Positions 1 through 8,955 of a DNA stretch of 64,000 nt are shown piece after piece. The stretch is from the NCBI RefSeq assembly GCF_004000275.1, contig NZ_RCIP01000004.1:186001-250000 (forward strand). The letters are read 5' to 3'. The position numbers were made by a program, and so were the translations under genes. Origin of the DNA: Saccharospirillum alexandrii (GTDB lineage: Bacteria; Pseudomonadota; Gammaproteobacteria; Pseudomonadales; Natronospirillaceae). Under the pieces are notes generated by a model. It saw nothing but the letters and a program-made list of their open reading frames with translations, made no database searches and had not been told where the DNA came from. Numbering within the stretch: the stretch's first letter is position 1; each line of letters opens with the position of its first letter.

Positions 1-610
1 TGCGGTCGCGGCCATCGATCAGTGGGTTGGCGTAGTCCCACAGCAGCCAGCCTGAACCAAAACCGCCACCGGCCTGAAACGACAGGTGTTTGAACAGGGG
101 CCAGCGTTTGCCCGCAGTTAGCTGCCAGCCAATGATGCCTGGGTCTTCCAGCGTACTCCCCCGATCGTGATCAAATTCTGCGTCGAGGTAATAGGCAGAC
201 AGCGTGATCTCCATTCCCTCATCAAAACCGGCAGCGCCAATTTCATAGCCCTGGCGACTGTGATAGGTGGACTGTTGGCCGATTTCCGGGAAATAACGAC
301 CAACCCAGAACCGGCCCGAATCAAATTCCGGTTCGTTCCAGCCCGTATGACCATCGAGTGACCGTTCCGATGGGTAACCACCGGTATTGAGGATCAGGGA
401 AGCTTCCGTGTCTGCATACCAGCTTGTGGATGATTGTGACTGGTGAGTTATGTCGCGGTCGTCGGGGTTTTCCGACTGTGCCAGTTGCCCCGCTTCACTG
501 ATACTGGCCGAGCGGATGCGCTCTGGCTGAGAAGAACAGGCGGTCAACAGAGTGCCGAGCAACACCAGGCTGAAACGAGAATAACCGGACCCACGGTAGA
601 CAGACGCCAT
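1..610 (-). CDS. Putative outer-membrane lipoprotein, C-terminus outside window
   Basis: Reading leftward from an ATG at 610 there is one open frame of 203 codons with no stop before the window edge, so the gene is partial. The N-terminus is a lipoprotein signal: a short basic stretch, a hydrophobic run, then the lipobox LLTAC with the acylated Cys at residue 25, followed by a Ser/Gln/Asp-rich linker. From about residue 65 the sequence alternates polar and aromatic residues with many Gly, Trp and Tyr (for example RFWVGRYFP), as in outer-membrane beta-strand proteins. An AGGGAA ribosome site precedes the start. It is divergent from the DUF898 gene. I do not recognise a named family. Confidence 0.7.
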   Translation of the reverse strand, partial: MASVYRGSGYSRFSLVLLGTLLTACSSQPERIRSASISEAGQLAQSENPDDRDITHQSQSSTSWYADTEASLILNTGGYPSERSLDGHTGWNEPEFDSGRFWVGRYFPEIGQQSTYHSRQGYEIGAAGFDEGMEITLSAYYLDAEFDHDRGSTLEDPGIIGWQLTAGKRWPLFKHLSFQAGGGFGSGWLLWDYANPLIDGRDR

Positions 611-804
611 AACGATTTCCCTGAACGGTGGTAATTGAGATCCATGCACTGGGGGGAACTATACAACAGAGAGTTATTGCTCGGTTAGTGGCCCCGCTTT
701 ATCTAGAAAGTGTAAAGAGGTAAAGTTTTGGTTCGTTCCAAGAGGGAGCGGCAGGCGAGAACGCCTGCACAGCGAAAATAACCGATAACGAACAAGGAAA
801 CGTT

Positions 805-1836
805 ATGACGAGCCAGTCCCTGACCGACACTCCGGTCACTTCCCGATCTTCTCTCAAGCCCATTCCCGTTGCCTTCAATGGCCGTGGCGGCGAATATTTC
901 GGCATCTGGATTGTTAACATCGCGCTGACGGTGCTGACACTGGGTATTTACTCCGCCTGGGCCAAGGTCCGTAACAAGCGGTACTTTTATGGCAATACCG
1001 AGGTTGCCGGTGCTTCCTTTGAGTACCTGGCCACCGGCGGCCAAATTCTGAAAGGGCGCCTGATCGCTGTGGCGGTCTTTGTGGTCTTTTCATTGCTGTC
1101 GAGCTTCATTTCCCCTGAAGTGTACGGCCTTTTCATGCTGGCTTTCATGGCGGCGATGCCCTGGCTGATTAACGCCGGCCTGCGATTCAATGCCCGATAT
1201 TCCGCCTACCGTGGCGTGCGTTTCCGCTTCACCGGCACCTACTGGGCTGCCTGCAAGGCGTTTTTTCTGTACCCACTGCTGGGCATGATCACGCTTGGCA
1301 TCATGATGCCGCATGCCATGCATTATGCCGCCCGGTATGTGGTCACCAACCACGCCTATGGCAACAAAGCCTTCAAGTTTGATGCGACGGTCAAACAATA
1401 TCAGTCGGTTGTGCTGGGCTTGGTGATCGGCATTATCGCGTCCATTGCATTAATCGCCATCGGTTTCAGCCAGGCGTCCATTGCTATGATTGCGGTGGGT
1501 TACCTGGCCATTTACGGTTTGTCTCTGGCGTTCAAACCCTTGCTGTTCAATGTCTACTGGCAGGGCGTGAATCTGCAGAAAAATCGTTTTGAGGCCAATA
1601 TGCCGGTGGGTCGTTTTATCTGGGTATTTATCAGCAATTCGATTGTGGTGGCGCTCACTTTGGGTCTGGCTTTTCCCTGGGCTCAGGTTCGGCTGGCGCA
1701 CCTGAACGCGAACTCTCTTACCTTCCTGCATGCCGGTAACCTCGGTAGCATCGCAGCCAGCCAGGCAAAAGAAATGTCTGCTGTCGGGGAAGAGCTGGGC
1801 GAAGTCTACGACGTGGATGTCGGCTTTGGCATCTAA
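805..1836 (+). CDS. YjgN family (DUF898) integral membrane protein
   Basis: A 343-residue polytopic inner-membrane protein. Two similar blocks are visible, each made of a hydrophobic helix followed by a motif like TLGIYSAWAKVRNKRYFY (residues about 45-65) and again LTLGLAFPWAQVR (about 285-300). This duplicated pattern is typical of DUF898/YjgN. The ATG at 805 has an AAGGAA ribosome site eight bases upstream. The M48 peptidase gene begins 21 bases after the stop, and DUF898 genes often precede an M48 peptidase, so the two are probably one operon. The molecular function of the family is unknown. Confidence 0.85.
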   Translation: MTSQSLTDTPVTSRSSLKPIPVAFNGRGGEYFGIWIVNIALTVLTLGIYSAWAKVRNKRYFYGNTEVAGASFEYLATGGQILKGRLIAVAVFVVFSLLSSFISPEVYGLFMLAFMAAMPWLINAGLRFNARYSAYRGVRFRFTGTYWAACKAFFLYPLLGMITLGIMMPHAMHYAARYVVTNHAYGNKAFKFDATVKQYQSVVLGLVIGIIASIALIAIGFSQASIAMIAVGYLAIYGLSLAFKPLLFNVYWQGVNLQKNRFEANMPVGRFIWVFISNSIVVALTLGLAFPWAQVRLAHLNANSLTFLHAGNLGSIAASQAKEMSAVGEELGEVYDVDVGFGI

Positions 1837-1857
1837 CGGACCTGTTGCAGGTCGCCG

Positions 1858-2919
1858 ATGGCGGCCTTCAACACCAGGCAGACTCTCACTATGACTCAAA
1901 CCTTCAGCGCTCACTTTTACCCCGAGGGTTTTGCCGATAGCCAAACCGTTACGGTATTGCTGGATGCCAGTGGCTGGCTGAGTTTTCAGGCGTTCGACAA
2001 AAAGTACCGCTGCCCGTTCAACCAGGTTACGGTCAGCGACCGGCTGGGCCGGTCCCCGAGGTTTCTGACATTGCCCGAACTGGGCAGGCTGGAAACCCGC
2101 GACAACGACTTTGTTGATAGGGCATTGCGCCACTTTGGTCACCAGGGAAAACGTACCCTCTGGCTACCAAAGCTGGAGCGGGCGCCCTTGTGGATTCTGG
2201 GTCTGTTGATTGTGGTTGTTGTGACCGGCTGGGCTACCTACCGGCATGGCATTCCGGCTATGGCCCGTGTAACGGCACCTCTGGTGCCGGACAAAATACG
2301 GGAGTTGGCGGGTAAAGAGGCGCTGGACTGGATGGAGCGCGGCTGGCTAACCCCCTCCCAATTGAGTGAAGAGCGCCAGCAGGCACTTCGCGGGGCGTTC
2401 GATCGCCATTTTGGGGACCAACTGACCGGTCTGAACGTCCGTGTGTTGTTCTATAACAGTGATGCCTTTGGTGCCAATGCCTTTGCCCTGCCAGACGGAA
2501 CCCTGGTCTTCACCGATCAGTTCGTGGCGCTGGTCAATGAAGCCGAATTCCTGGCGGTCGCCGCGCACGAGGTCGGCCATGTCCGCCACGATCATGGTAT
2601 TCGGGGCATCATCAGTTCCTCTGCCCTGGTCGCCGCCACCTTGCTGATTACCGGCGACAGCGAGGCTCTCTCTGAAATCATCGTCACTGCCCCCTACGCC
2701 CTGGCGCAGCTCTCCTATTCGCGTGATATGGAACGGGAGGCCGATACAGCAGCAATGGAACTGATGCAGGCCGCCGGTCTCGACCGACAGGCTTTCGCCT
2801 CGGCCCTGCGGAAGATGGTGGACAGTCACGGTGTCAGCGAAGACGGAGCCAGCAGGGCCTGGGAGGAATACCTCTCCAGCCACCCCGCGACCGACGAGCG
2901 AATCAAGCGCTTTGAGTAG
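1858..2919 (+). CDS. M48 family metallopeptidase, membrane-anchored
   Basis: A 353-residue zinc peptidase. The zinc-binding HEVGH lies at residues 237-241 and the third ligand is probably Glu294 in the EREAD motif, which is the M48 (HtpX/Oma1-like) arrangement. One hydrophobic helix at about residues 114-132 (LWILGLLIVVVVTGW) anchors it with the catalytic domain after it. The first 110 residues resemble the non-catalytic N-terminal part found in DUF898-linked M48 proteins. An ATG at 1891 is an alternative start. It follows the DUF898 gene closely, suggesting a membrane quality-control or envelope role, which is inference. Confidence 0.85.
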   Translation: MAAFNTRQTLTMTQTFSAHFYPEGFADSQTVTVLLDASGWLSFQAFDKKYRCPFNQVTVSDRLGRSPRFLTLPELGRLETRDNDFVDRALRHFGHQGKRTLWLPKLERAPLWILGLLIVVVVTGWATYRHGIPAMARVTAPLVPDKIRELAGKEALDWMERGWLTPSQLSEERQQALRGAFDRHFGDQLTGLNVRVLFYNSDAFGANAFALPDGTLVFTDQFVALVNEAEFLAVAAHEVGHVRHDHGIRGIISSSALVAATLLITGDSEALSEIIVTAPYALAQLSYSRDMEREADTAAMELMQAAGLDRQAFASALRKMVDSHGVSEDGASRAWEEYLSSHPATDERIKRFE

Positions 2920-2947
2920 AGTTTTAGCCTGCCTGAAACCCAGGGTC

Positions 2948-3204
2948 CGGAGTTTGGGTTACCTGGGTGATTATCGCCCGCGTCGGCTACCGGTGATGCC
3001 TCTGCGGGGTCGGCGTAAATCCGTCCTGGCGGTCCGACGTCTCGGGCCTAGACCGCAGGATATGAATCCCTTCCCTGGGATTCACCCTTCGGGCTCGCTG
3101 CGCTCATGCTAAAACGCTCCTGGCGTTTTAGTCCCTGCTGCGGACTCCCCCGCAGAGACATCACCGGCATCCGTCGCTCGAAGTGTGCGCACTTCAGAAC
3201 TCGA
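2948..3204. repeat. Intergenic palindromic repeat, copy A (long form)
   Basis: This fills the 382-bp gap between the M48 gene and copA. The outer arms at 2989-3009 and 3148-3167 are inverted copies with one mismatch (ACCGGTGATGCCTCTGCGGG and its complement). A second weaker pair flanks them (GAGTTT at 2950, AGAACTC at 3196). Inside lie GGTCGGCGTAAATCCGTCC and GGGCCTAGACCGCAG, shared almost letter for letter with copy C at 13979-14142. The copy is longer than C because it contains a 77-bp module. Short ORFs across it are not convincing. Confidence 0.8.
3058..3134. repeat. 77-bp inner module of repeat copy A
   Basis: A block that matches 5980-6056 over its full 77 bp with roughly ten substitutions and no gaps. 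It holds two small hairpins: TGAATCCC/GGGATTCA and AAAACGC/GCGTTTT. Copy C lacks it at the equivalent place, so it behaves as an insertable unit inside the larger palindrome. Confidence 0.75.
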
Positions 3205-3301
3205 CATGGACTCTCGCCAGAATCAGCGATCCGAGAAGAAGCCCGCAGCGCTAACAATCAGATGAATGGGAAGCTCTAGCCTACCCGCTCATCGCTGTGT
3301 T

Positions 3302-5776
3302 TTATTTCTTGTCGAGCGCCGCATCCAGCTTAAGTGTGCGCAACCTCAGTGCATTACCAATCACCGAGACCGATGACAAGCTCATGGCGGCTGCGGCGAT
3401 CATCGGCGACAACAAGGCGCCGAAGATCGGGTAAAACAGACCAGCCGCAACGGGTACGCCCAGGGTGTTGTAAACGAACGCGAAGAAGAGGTTCTGTTTG
3501 ATGTTACGCAATGTGCCATGGGCCAGTGCGCGCGCGCGGACGATGCCGTTCAGGTCACCTTTTACCAGGGTGATGCCTGCGCTTTCCATTGCTACATCGG
3601 CACCGGTGCCCATGGCGATGCCGACATCGGCAGCGGCCAGGGCGGGTGCATCGTTCACACCATCGCCGGCCATGGCCACGGTTGCGCCCTGCTTGCGCAG
3701 TTCTTCAACCAGTTTTTGTTTGCCTTCGGGCGAGACGCCGGCGCGTACCTCATCGATGCCCAGTTCACCGGCGACTGCCTGAGCGGTGGTTTCGTTGTCG
3801 CCGGTGGCCATGACCACGCGCATGCCTTGTGCCTGCAGGGCGCGAATGGCGTTGGCGGTGGTTTTCTTGATCGGGTCCTGCACTGCGATCAGGCCGGCCA
3901 GTTTGCCGTCGACGCCCAGATACATGACCGTTTTGGCGGCTTTGCGCATTGTGTCGGCTTGTTCTTCAACGTCGGTTAAATCTATACCTTTGTCGTCGAA
4001 CAGGGCGGCATTGCCCATTAACAGGTCATGCCCGTCAACCCGGCCGATAATGCCCTGGCCGGTCACCGAATCGAAGGTTTCAGGCTCTTGCAGTTTGGCT
4101 TCACGCTGCTTGGCTTCGGCTACTATGGCCTCGGCCAGCGGGTGTTCGGAGCTGCGTTCCAGGCTGCCGATCCAGCCTAGCAGGGCGGTTTCATCCTGAT
4201 CGTTCAGGGCGACCAGGTCGGTGACCTTGGGTTTGCCTTCGGTCAGGGTGCCGGTTTTGTCGACGATTAAGGTGTCTACTTTGGCAAATCGTTCCAGCGC
4301 TTCGGCGTCTTTGATCAGCACGCCCGACTGAGCACCATGGCCGGTGGCGGTCATGATCGACATCGGCGTGGCCAGCCCCAGGGCGCAGGGGCAGGCGATG
4401 ATCAGAACGGACACCGCCGCAACAATGGCGTAGGCCATGGCCGGTTCTGGCCCAACCAGCGACCAGATAACGAAGGCGACCATGGCGACCAGCACGACAG
4501 TGGGCACGAAATAGCTGGCCACCCGGTCGGCCAGGCCCTGAATGGGTGCGCGCGAGCGCTGGGCCTGGGCGACCATGGCGACGATTTGCGACAGCACGGT
4601 TTCGGAGCCGACCCGTTCGGCGGTCATGACCAGGGTGCCAGTCTTGTTGAGGGTGCCACCGGTCAGTTGGTCGCCTTTGGTTTTTTCCACCGGTACCGGT
4701 TCGCCGCTGATCAGGGATTCATCCACGGAAGACTGGCCTTCGGCGACCACGCCATCGACCGGGATACCGCTGCCAGGCTTGACCCGCAAGCGGTCACCGC
4801 TTTGTACCTGGTCGAGCTGAATTTCCTCGTCATCGCCGTTGTCGTTAATGCGCACGGCGGTTTTGGGGGCGAGATCGAGCAGGGCGCGAATGGCCGAGCC
4901 GGTGCGTTCGCGGGCTTTCAGTTCCAGTACCTGGCCGAGAAAGACCAGGGCCACGATGACCGCAGCGGCTTCAAAGTAGACCGGAACGTGGCCTGATTCC
5001 ATGCGGAAGGCATCGGGGAACACCCCGGGCACCAGCGTCGCGACAACGCTATAAGCGAAAGCAGCCCCTACGCCGAGACTGATCAGCGTCCACATATTGG
5101 GGCTGCGGTTAATGATGGAGTTCCAGCCGCGCACGAAAAATGGCTGGGCGGCCCAGAGTACGACCGGGGCGGCCAGTATCAGTTCCAGCCAGATGGCGGG
5201 GCCTTCGCCCAGCCAACGGCGAAATGGCAAACCGATCATCGGGCCCATGGTAATCAGCAGTAACGGCACCGCTGCGACGACGCTGATCCAGAAGCGCCGG
5301 GTGAAGTCGATCAGCTCCGGGCTGGGGCCGGTGTCTTCCAGCGAAGGCGTCATCGGTTCCAGGGCCATCCCACATTTGGGGCAGGTGCCGGGGCCTTCCT
5401 GCACGATTTCCGGGTCCATCGGGCAGGTGTATTTTGTGCCTTCGGGCATGGGTTCGGGCGCTTCACTCGGGTCGAGGTAGCGCTCCGGGTCTTCTTCGAA
5501 TTTGTGCTGGCAACGTTCCGAGCAAAAATAGTGGGCCTTGCCCTCATGCCGGGCCATGCCTTTGGGGCGGTCGCGCTGCACGGTCATGCCGCAGACCGGG
5601 TCTTTGGCGGTCTCGAAGGCGTCGGGGTCGTTATCAAATTTGGTTTTGCAGCCGGCGCCACAGAAATAGAAGTCGTGCCCGTCGTGCTCGCTGTGATGCT
5701 TGGCGGTATCGGGCGATACGGTCATACCGCAGACCGGATCGCGCCGTTCGGCCGTGTTGGTTTGAGATTGGCTCAT
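3302..5776 (-). CDS. copA: Copper-exporting P1B-type ATPase with N-terminal YHS domains
   Basis: An 824-residue heavy-metal-transporting ATPase. The N-terminus has two YHS/TRASH-type metal-binding repeats (each DPVCGMTV followed by FCGAGC or FCSERC, residues about 13-54 and 58-101), then a Cys-rich CPMDPE...CPKCGM segment (about 115-140). Core motifs are all present: the membrane CPC ([13 protein letters not shown]), phosphorylation site DKTGTLT, and the hinge [11 protein letters not shown] plus CueR control points to Cu(I) export. I chose the ATG at 5776 because GAAGGAGAG lies just upstream; a longer frame to 5821 would run into the promoter. Classical HMA domains are absent. Confidence 0.93.
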   Translation of the reverse strand: MSQSQTNTAERRDPVCGMTVSPDTAKHHSEHDGHDFYFCGAGCKTKFDNDPDAFETAKDPVCGMTVQRDRPKGMARHEGKAHYFCSERCQHKFEEDPERYLDPSEAPEPMPEGTKYTCPMDPEIVQEGPGTCPKCGMALEPMTPSLEDTGPSPELIDFTRRFWISVVAAVPLLLITMGPMIGLPFRRWLGEGPAIWLELILAAPVVLWAAQPFFVRGWNSIINRSPNMWTLISLGVGAAFAYSVVATLVPGVFPDAFRMESGHVPVYFEAAAVIVALVFLGQVLELKARERTGSAIRALLDLAPKTAVRINDNGDDEEIQLDQVQSGDRLRVKPGSGIPVDGVVAEGQSSVDESLISGEPVPVEKTKGDQLTGGTLNKTGTLVMTAERVGSETVLSQIVAMVAQAQRSRAPIQGLADRVASYFVPTVVLVAMVAFVIWSLVGPEPAMAYAIVAAVSVLIIACPCALGLATPMSIMTATGHGAQSGVLIKDAEALERFAKVDTLIVDKTGTLTEGKPKVTDLVALNDQDETALLGWIGSLERSSEHPLAEAIVAEAKQREAKLQEPETFDSVTGQGIIGRVDGHDLLMGNAALFDDKGIDLTDVEEQADTMRKAAKTVMYLGVDGKLAGLIAVQDPIKKTTANAIRALQAQGMRVVMATGDNETTAQAVAGELGIDEVRAGVSPEGKQKLVEELRKQGATVAMAGDGVNDAPALAAADVGIAMGTGADVAMESAGITLVKGDLNGIVRARALAHGTLRNIKQNLFFAFVYNTLGVPVAAGLFYPIFGALLSPMIAAAAMSLSSVSVIGNALRLRTLKLDAALDKK

Positions 5777-5821
5777 GGTCTCTCCTTCAAGATGCGATAG
5801 GCACCAGAATGTATGAGACAC

Positions 5822-5852
5822 AGGCTAGACCTTCCAGTCGTTGGAAGGTCAA
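5822..5852 (-). promoter_or_regulatory. CueR/MerR-type promoter of copA
   Basis: On the minus strand a -35 TTGACC (5847-5852) and a -10 TAGCCT (5822-5827) are separated by 19 bp, the stretched spacing typical of MerR-family promoters. The spacer holds the dyad ACCTTCC-N7-GGAAGGT (5829-5849), which is the usual CueR operator. No merR-type gene lies nearby, so the regulator must be encoded elsewhere. Confidence 0.9.
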
Positions 5853-5909
5853 GTAATGATTTGAGTTCTGAAGTTACAATTACCTGCAGTGCCTGAACCC
5901 GCGCCGGAT

Positions 5910-6075
5910 GGCAGAGGTACTCCTGCAGGGTCGCCGTAAATACACCGAAACGTCGGACCGCCCTGTAGGCTTAACTTCGGGATATGAATCCCATCCATGG
6001 GATCCACCCCCCAGGCTCGCTTCGCTCATGCTAAAACGCTTCCGGCGTTTTAGTCCATGCCTCAGATAACTCCGC
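5910..6075. repeat. Intergenic palindromic repeat, copy B (right arm lost)
   Basis: Located between the copA promoter and the amidase gene. The left arm GGCAGAGGTACTCCTGCAGG (5910-5929) and the inner segments CGCCGTAAATACA, TGTAGGCTTAACTTCGG and CATGCCTCAGATA match the reverse complement of copy D (39778-39872). The right arm breaks down after 6075. The 77-bp module sits at 5980-6056. Confidence 0.75.
5980..6056. repeat. 77-bp inner module of repeat copy B
   Basis: Matches the module in copy A along its whole length, starting GGATATGAATCCC and ending GGCGTTTTAGTCC. The AAAACGC/GCGTTTT hairpin is conserved. It is absent from copy D, which is otherwise the same element as copy B. Confidence 0.75.
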
Positions 6076-6113
6076 AATTTGGGAGTTAAAACCTTGATCA
6101 GTTCGTATTGACC

Positions 6114-7307
6114 TTAAACAGCCGGAACGGGCCCCGGTGCTTTACGCCGATGACTGGCAAACGCCAGGTTACGAGCCAGTCGCAACAAATGGCGGTCGCT
6201 GCCGGGTGGGCCGATCAGAGAAAAGCCGACCGGGCCGCGTCCATCGCGAAGCCAGGGTAACGACAACTGAGGCAAGCCGGCCACACCCGCTAAGGCCGTC
6301 AGGCACAGGGTCTGGCCGCGAATGCGGTCGACTTCGTCGGCGGGGGCTGAGAGGGGCAGTGCCGCTGCTGGCACGGTGGGCATGCACCAGACGGTGTCGT
6401 CACCGATCAGGTCCCGTACGCGCTGGCGCAGGCCATTCAGGTTTGTCTGGGCAGCTCGGGCTTCTTCTGCCGTTATGTTTGATGCGGCTTCAAAGCGTTC
6501 GGCGACGCCTGGGCCAAACACGGGTTTGTTCGTGGTTATCCATTCACCATGTGTCTGCCAGGCTTGATAGGCCTGTACCACTTGAAAAACTCGACGGTAA
6601 CTTTCCAGTGAACCGACTGATACGGAGCGAGACACCGGTAGGCCCAGTGACCGTATCGCACGGCGCGCCTGTTGCGCGATCTCCATACCGACCAAGTCCA
6701 TTCCGTCGCTGAGCAGGGCCACCTGGTTTGGAATCGGTGCGTTGGTCTGCGGCAGCAGGGCATCGCCTACGGCCATTAGAATATCCGCGCGCTGTGCCAG
6801 CCAGCCTACGGTATCAAACTGCGGCGCCAGGCTGCCTACTCCGGTTCGGCTAACTGCGCCGTGACTGGGGCGCAAGCCGTACAGGCCACAGTAACTGGCC
6901 GGAATGCGGATTGAGCCGCCGGTGTCGGTGCCTATGGCAAAATCGACCAGACCCTGAGCGACAGCTGAGGCCGAACCACTCGACGATCCGCCCGGGGTGG
7001 CATCTGGCACGGCTGGGTTTGGGGCGACACCATAGTGATGGTTGTTGCCTGCCAGGCTGTAGGTCAGTTCATCGGTTTGGGTCTTGCCAGTCAGTTCGGC
7101 GCCCTGCGCCAGGCACTGGCTAATGCAGTCGGCGTGTTGGTCGGCAGCGGAGTGAGTGCTTGCCCACTGGGGGTGACCCATTCCCATGGTGGTGCCGGCC
7201 ACGTCCATCACATCTTTAACCGCGAAACGCAGACCGGTTAAAGGCCCCGGGTGAGTGGGTGCCGCATGAACCGGATCATCAGTAATAATAGCGCTACAAC
7301 GTTGCAT
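6114..7307 (-). CDS. Amidase signature family hydrolase
   Basis: A 397-residue amidase. The Ser-cisSer-Lys catalytic set is visible: Lys31 in FAVKD, the Gly/Ser-rich GGSSSGSA (residues 106-113) holding the cis-Ser, and nucleophile Ser132 in DTGGSIR. It would cleave an amide to acid plus ammonia or amine, but the sequence does not reveal the substrate. It has no signal peptide, so it is cytoplasmic. It is the last gene of a minus-strand cluster after an ABC importer and a gamma-glutamyltransferase-like gene, suggesting degradation of an imported amide or ureido-type compound. At about 400 residues it is shorter than GatA, so tRNA amidation is unlikely. Confidence 0.85.
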   Translation of the reverse strand: MQRCSAIITDDPVHAAPTHPGPLTGLRFAVKDVMDVAGTTMGMGHPQWASTHSAADQHADCISQCLAQGAELTGKTQTDELTYSLAGNNHHYGVAPNPAVPDATPGGSSSGSASAVAQGLVDFAIGTDTGGSIRIPASYCGLYGLRPSHGAVSRTGVGSLAPQFDTVGWLAQRADILMAVGDALLPQTNAPIPNQVALLSDGMDLVGMEIAQQARRAIRSLGLPVSRSVSVGSLESYRRVFQVVQAYQAWQTHGEWITTNKPVFGPGVAERFEAASNITAEEARAAQTNLNGLRQRVRDLIGDDTVWCMPTVPAAALPLSAPADEVDRIRGQTLCLTALAGVAGLPQLSLPWLRDGRGPVGFSLIGPPGSDRHLLRLARNLAFASHRRKAPGPVPAV

Positions 7308-7337
7308 GGCATGTTCCTCTAAACGGGTCAGGACTCG

Positions 7338-8930
7338 TCATAACGTGGCCACCAGTCCATCGGCTCTGGGGTCTGCCGCCCCTTCAATCACGCCATCGGG
7401 TCGGTGCACCAGGGCGCCGGCGTGACCCAGGGTGTCGCTGAAGGCTTCATCAAGTATTTCGACGTCGTGTCCGGCGTTGCGCAATTGGTCGACCAGCGAC
7501 GGGTCGAAGCGGTTTTCCAGTTTCAGCCGGGTGTCGGTGTCGCCCCAGGTCCGCCCTAACAGCCAGCGCGGTGCGGTCACGGCCTGCTGTAAAGGTTGGC
7601 CGAACATCGCATAGCGGCTGAATACGGCCGCCTGGGTCTGCGGCTGGCCTTCACCGCCCATGGTGCCGTACACCATGGTGCGGCCATCATCGAACTCGGC
7701 CAGGGCCGGGTTCAGGGTATGGAAGGGGCGGCGGCCCGGGCTGAGTGCGTTGCGCGAGGCCGGGTCGAGCGAAAAGCTGGTGCCCCGGTTTTGCCAGGTA
7801 ACGCCCGTGCCTGGTACCACCACGCCTGATCCGAATTCCCAGTAGACGCTCTGAATAAAACTGACCGCGTTGCCGGCTTTGTCGATGCAGCCCAGCCAGA
7901 CGGTGTCGCCAGGCTTGGTTGGGTTGGGCCAGGGGCGTGCGTGGGTCATCGACAGGGTTTTGACCTGTTCGTTCAACGCCTCGGGTGTGAGCCAGCGTGC
8001 CGGTGAATCCGTCAGCCAATCGGGGTCGATGCACTCCAGGTCGCGCACCGTAAATGCGGCCTTGGTGGCCTCAATCAGGCCATGCAGGTGGTCAAAGCCT
8101 TCGCCTTCGGCGATGTTCAGCCTGTCGAACAGACCCAGAATAATCAGCGACGCCAGCCCTTGTGTCGGTGGCGGCAGGTTGTACACCGTGCTGCCTTTCA
8201 GCCGGGTATGCAGCGGCTCGACCAGGCGTGCCCGAAACGCCTCAAGGTCCGCACGGCGAACCGGACTGCCGAGCGCTTCCAGGCCCTGCGACAGGGTTTG
8301 GGCGAGGTCACCGCGATAAAAGTCGTCCAGCCCGGCACGGCTTAGTTGGGCGAGTGTGTCTGCCAGGTCGGGCTGCAACAGGATGTCGCCTTCGGAAGGT
8401 GGCTGGCCGTTGTTGAGAAACACCTCGGCAAAACCGGGCTGCTGAGCCAGTTGATCCAATTTGGCGCGCGTCAGCGCAGCCTGGCTCTGGCTGACCACGA
8501 TGCCTTCTCGCGCCTGCTGTTCGGCAGGGGCGAGTAAGCGAGAGACCGGGGTATTGCCACCCAGCTGGTGCGCAACTTTTAACGCCTGTTGCCAGCCGCC
8601 GATGGTGCCAGCGACGGTCAGCGCCGCGCGCGGGCCCCGGCTCGGGATGGTGGATTCGTCAGCACCGGTGTAAAACTCAATATCGGCCGCTTGCCCGGCC
8701 GGACCGCAGGCATCGATTGCGATTGGCGTGCCATTGGCCGGTTTGATCAGCCAGAAGCCATCACCGCCCAGTGCATTCATGTGCGGGTACACCACAGCGA
8801 TGGAGGCCGCGGCGGCCACCATGGCTTCCACCGCGTTGCCGCCTTCTTGCAGCACATCCCGCCCGGCCTGGGCGGCGCTGTGGTGGGGCGCAACGCAGGC
8901 GCCGGCGAGTGTGCGTTTGGTGTGGATCAT
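7338..8930 (-). CDS. Gamma-glutamyltransferase family protein (Ntn hydrolase)
   Basis: A 530-residue protein with the GGT layout. The large-subunit part begins GACVAPHHSAAQAG and contains the conserved block TVAGTIGGW. The autocleavage site is before Thr343 in KPGDTVWL, which becomes the N-terminal nucleophile of the small subunit. Downstream are the usual GTSFSL and SPGRRPFHTL motifs. No signal peptide is seen, unlike periplasmic Ggt, so it is probably a cytoplasmic YwrD-like member acting as a hydrolase or acylase. It lies between the transporter permease gene and the amidase gene, with 25 and 30 bp gaps, so it is almost certainly co-transcribed with them. Confidence 0.88.
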   Translation of the reverse strand: MIHTKRTLAGACVAPHHSAAQAGRDVLQEGGNAVEAMVAAAASIAVVYPHMNALGGDGFWLIKPANGTPIAIDACGPAGQAADIEFYTGADESTIPSRGPRAALTVAGTIGGWQQALKVAHQLGGNTPVSRLLAPAEQQAREGIVVSQSQAALTRAKLDQLAQQPGFAEVFLNNGQPPSEGDILLQPDLADTLAQLSRAGLDDFYRGDLAQTLSQGLEALGSPVRRADLEAFRARLVEPLHTRLKGSTVYNLPPPTQGLASLIILGLFDRLNIAEGEGFDHLHGLIEATKAAFTVRDLECIDPDWLTDSPARWLTPEALNEQVKTLSMTHARPWPNPTKPGDTVWLGCIDKAGNAVSFIQSVYWEFGSGVVVPGTGVTWQNRGTSFSLDPASRNALSPGRRPFHTLNPALAEFDDGRTMVYGTMGGEGQPQTQAAVFSRYAMFGQPLQQAVTAPRWLLGRTWGDTDTRLKLENRFDPSLVDQLRNAGHDVEILDEAFSDTLGHAGALVHRPDGVIEGAADPRADGLVATL

Positions 8931-8955
8931 TACGGCTGGCTCCTTGCCCGGTGAA

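Noticed and set aside
751-768. Hairpin GCAGGCG-AGAA-CGCCTGC upstream of the DUF898 gene
   Set aside because: No T-run on either strand, and it lies in a divergent promoter region, so calling it a terminator is unsupported.
2831-3112. Plus-strand ORF overlapping the M48 gene end
   Set aside because: It overlaps the peptidase in another frame and then runs into repeat DNA, with no family resemblance.
3048-3257. Minus-strand ORF across palindrome copy A, similar in peptide to an ORF at 5880-6077
   Set aside because: The similarity comes from the shared 77-bp DNA module. There is no ribosome site, and the frame is not kept in copies C and D.
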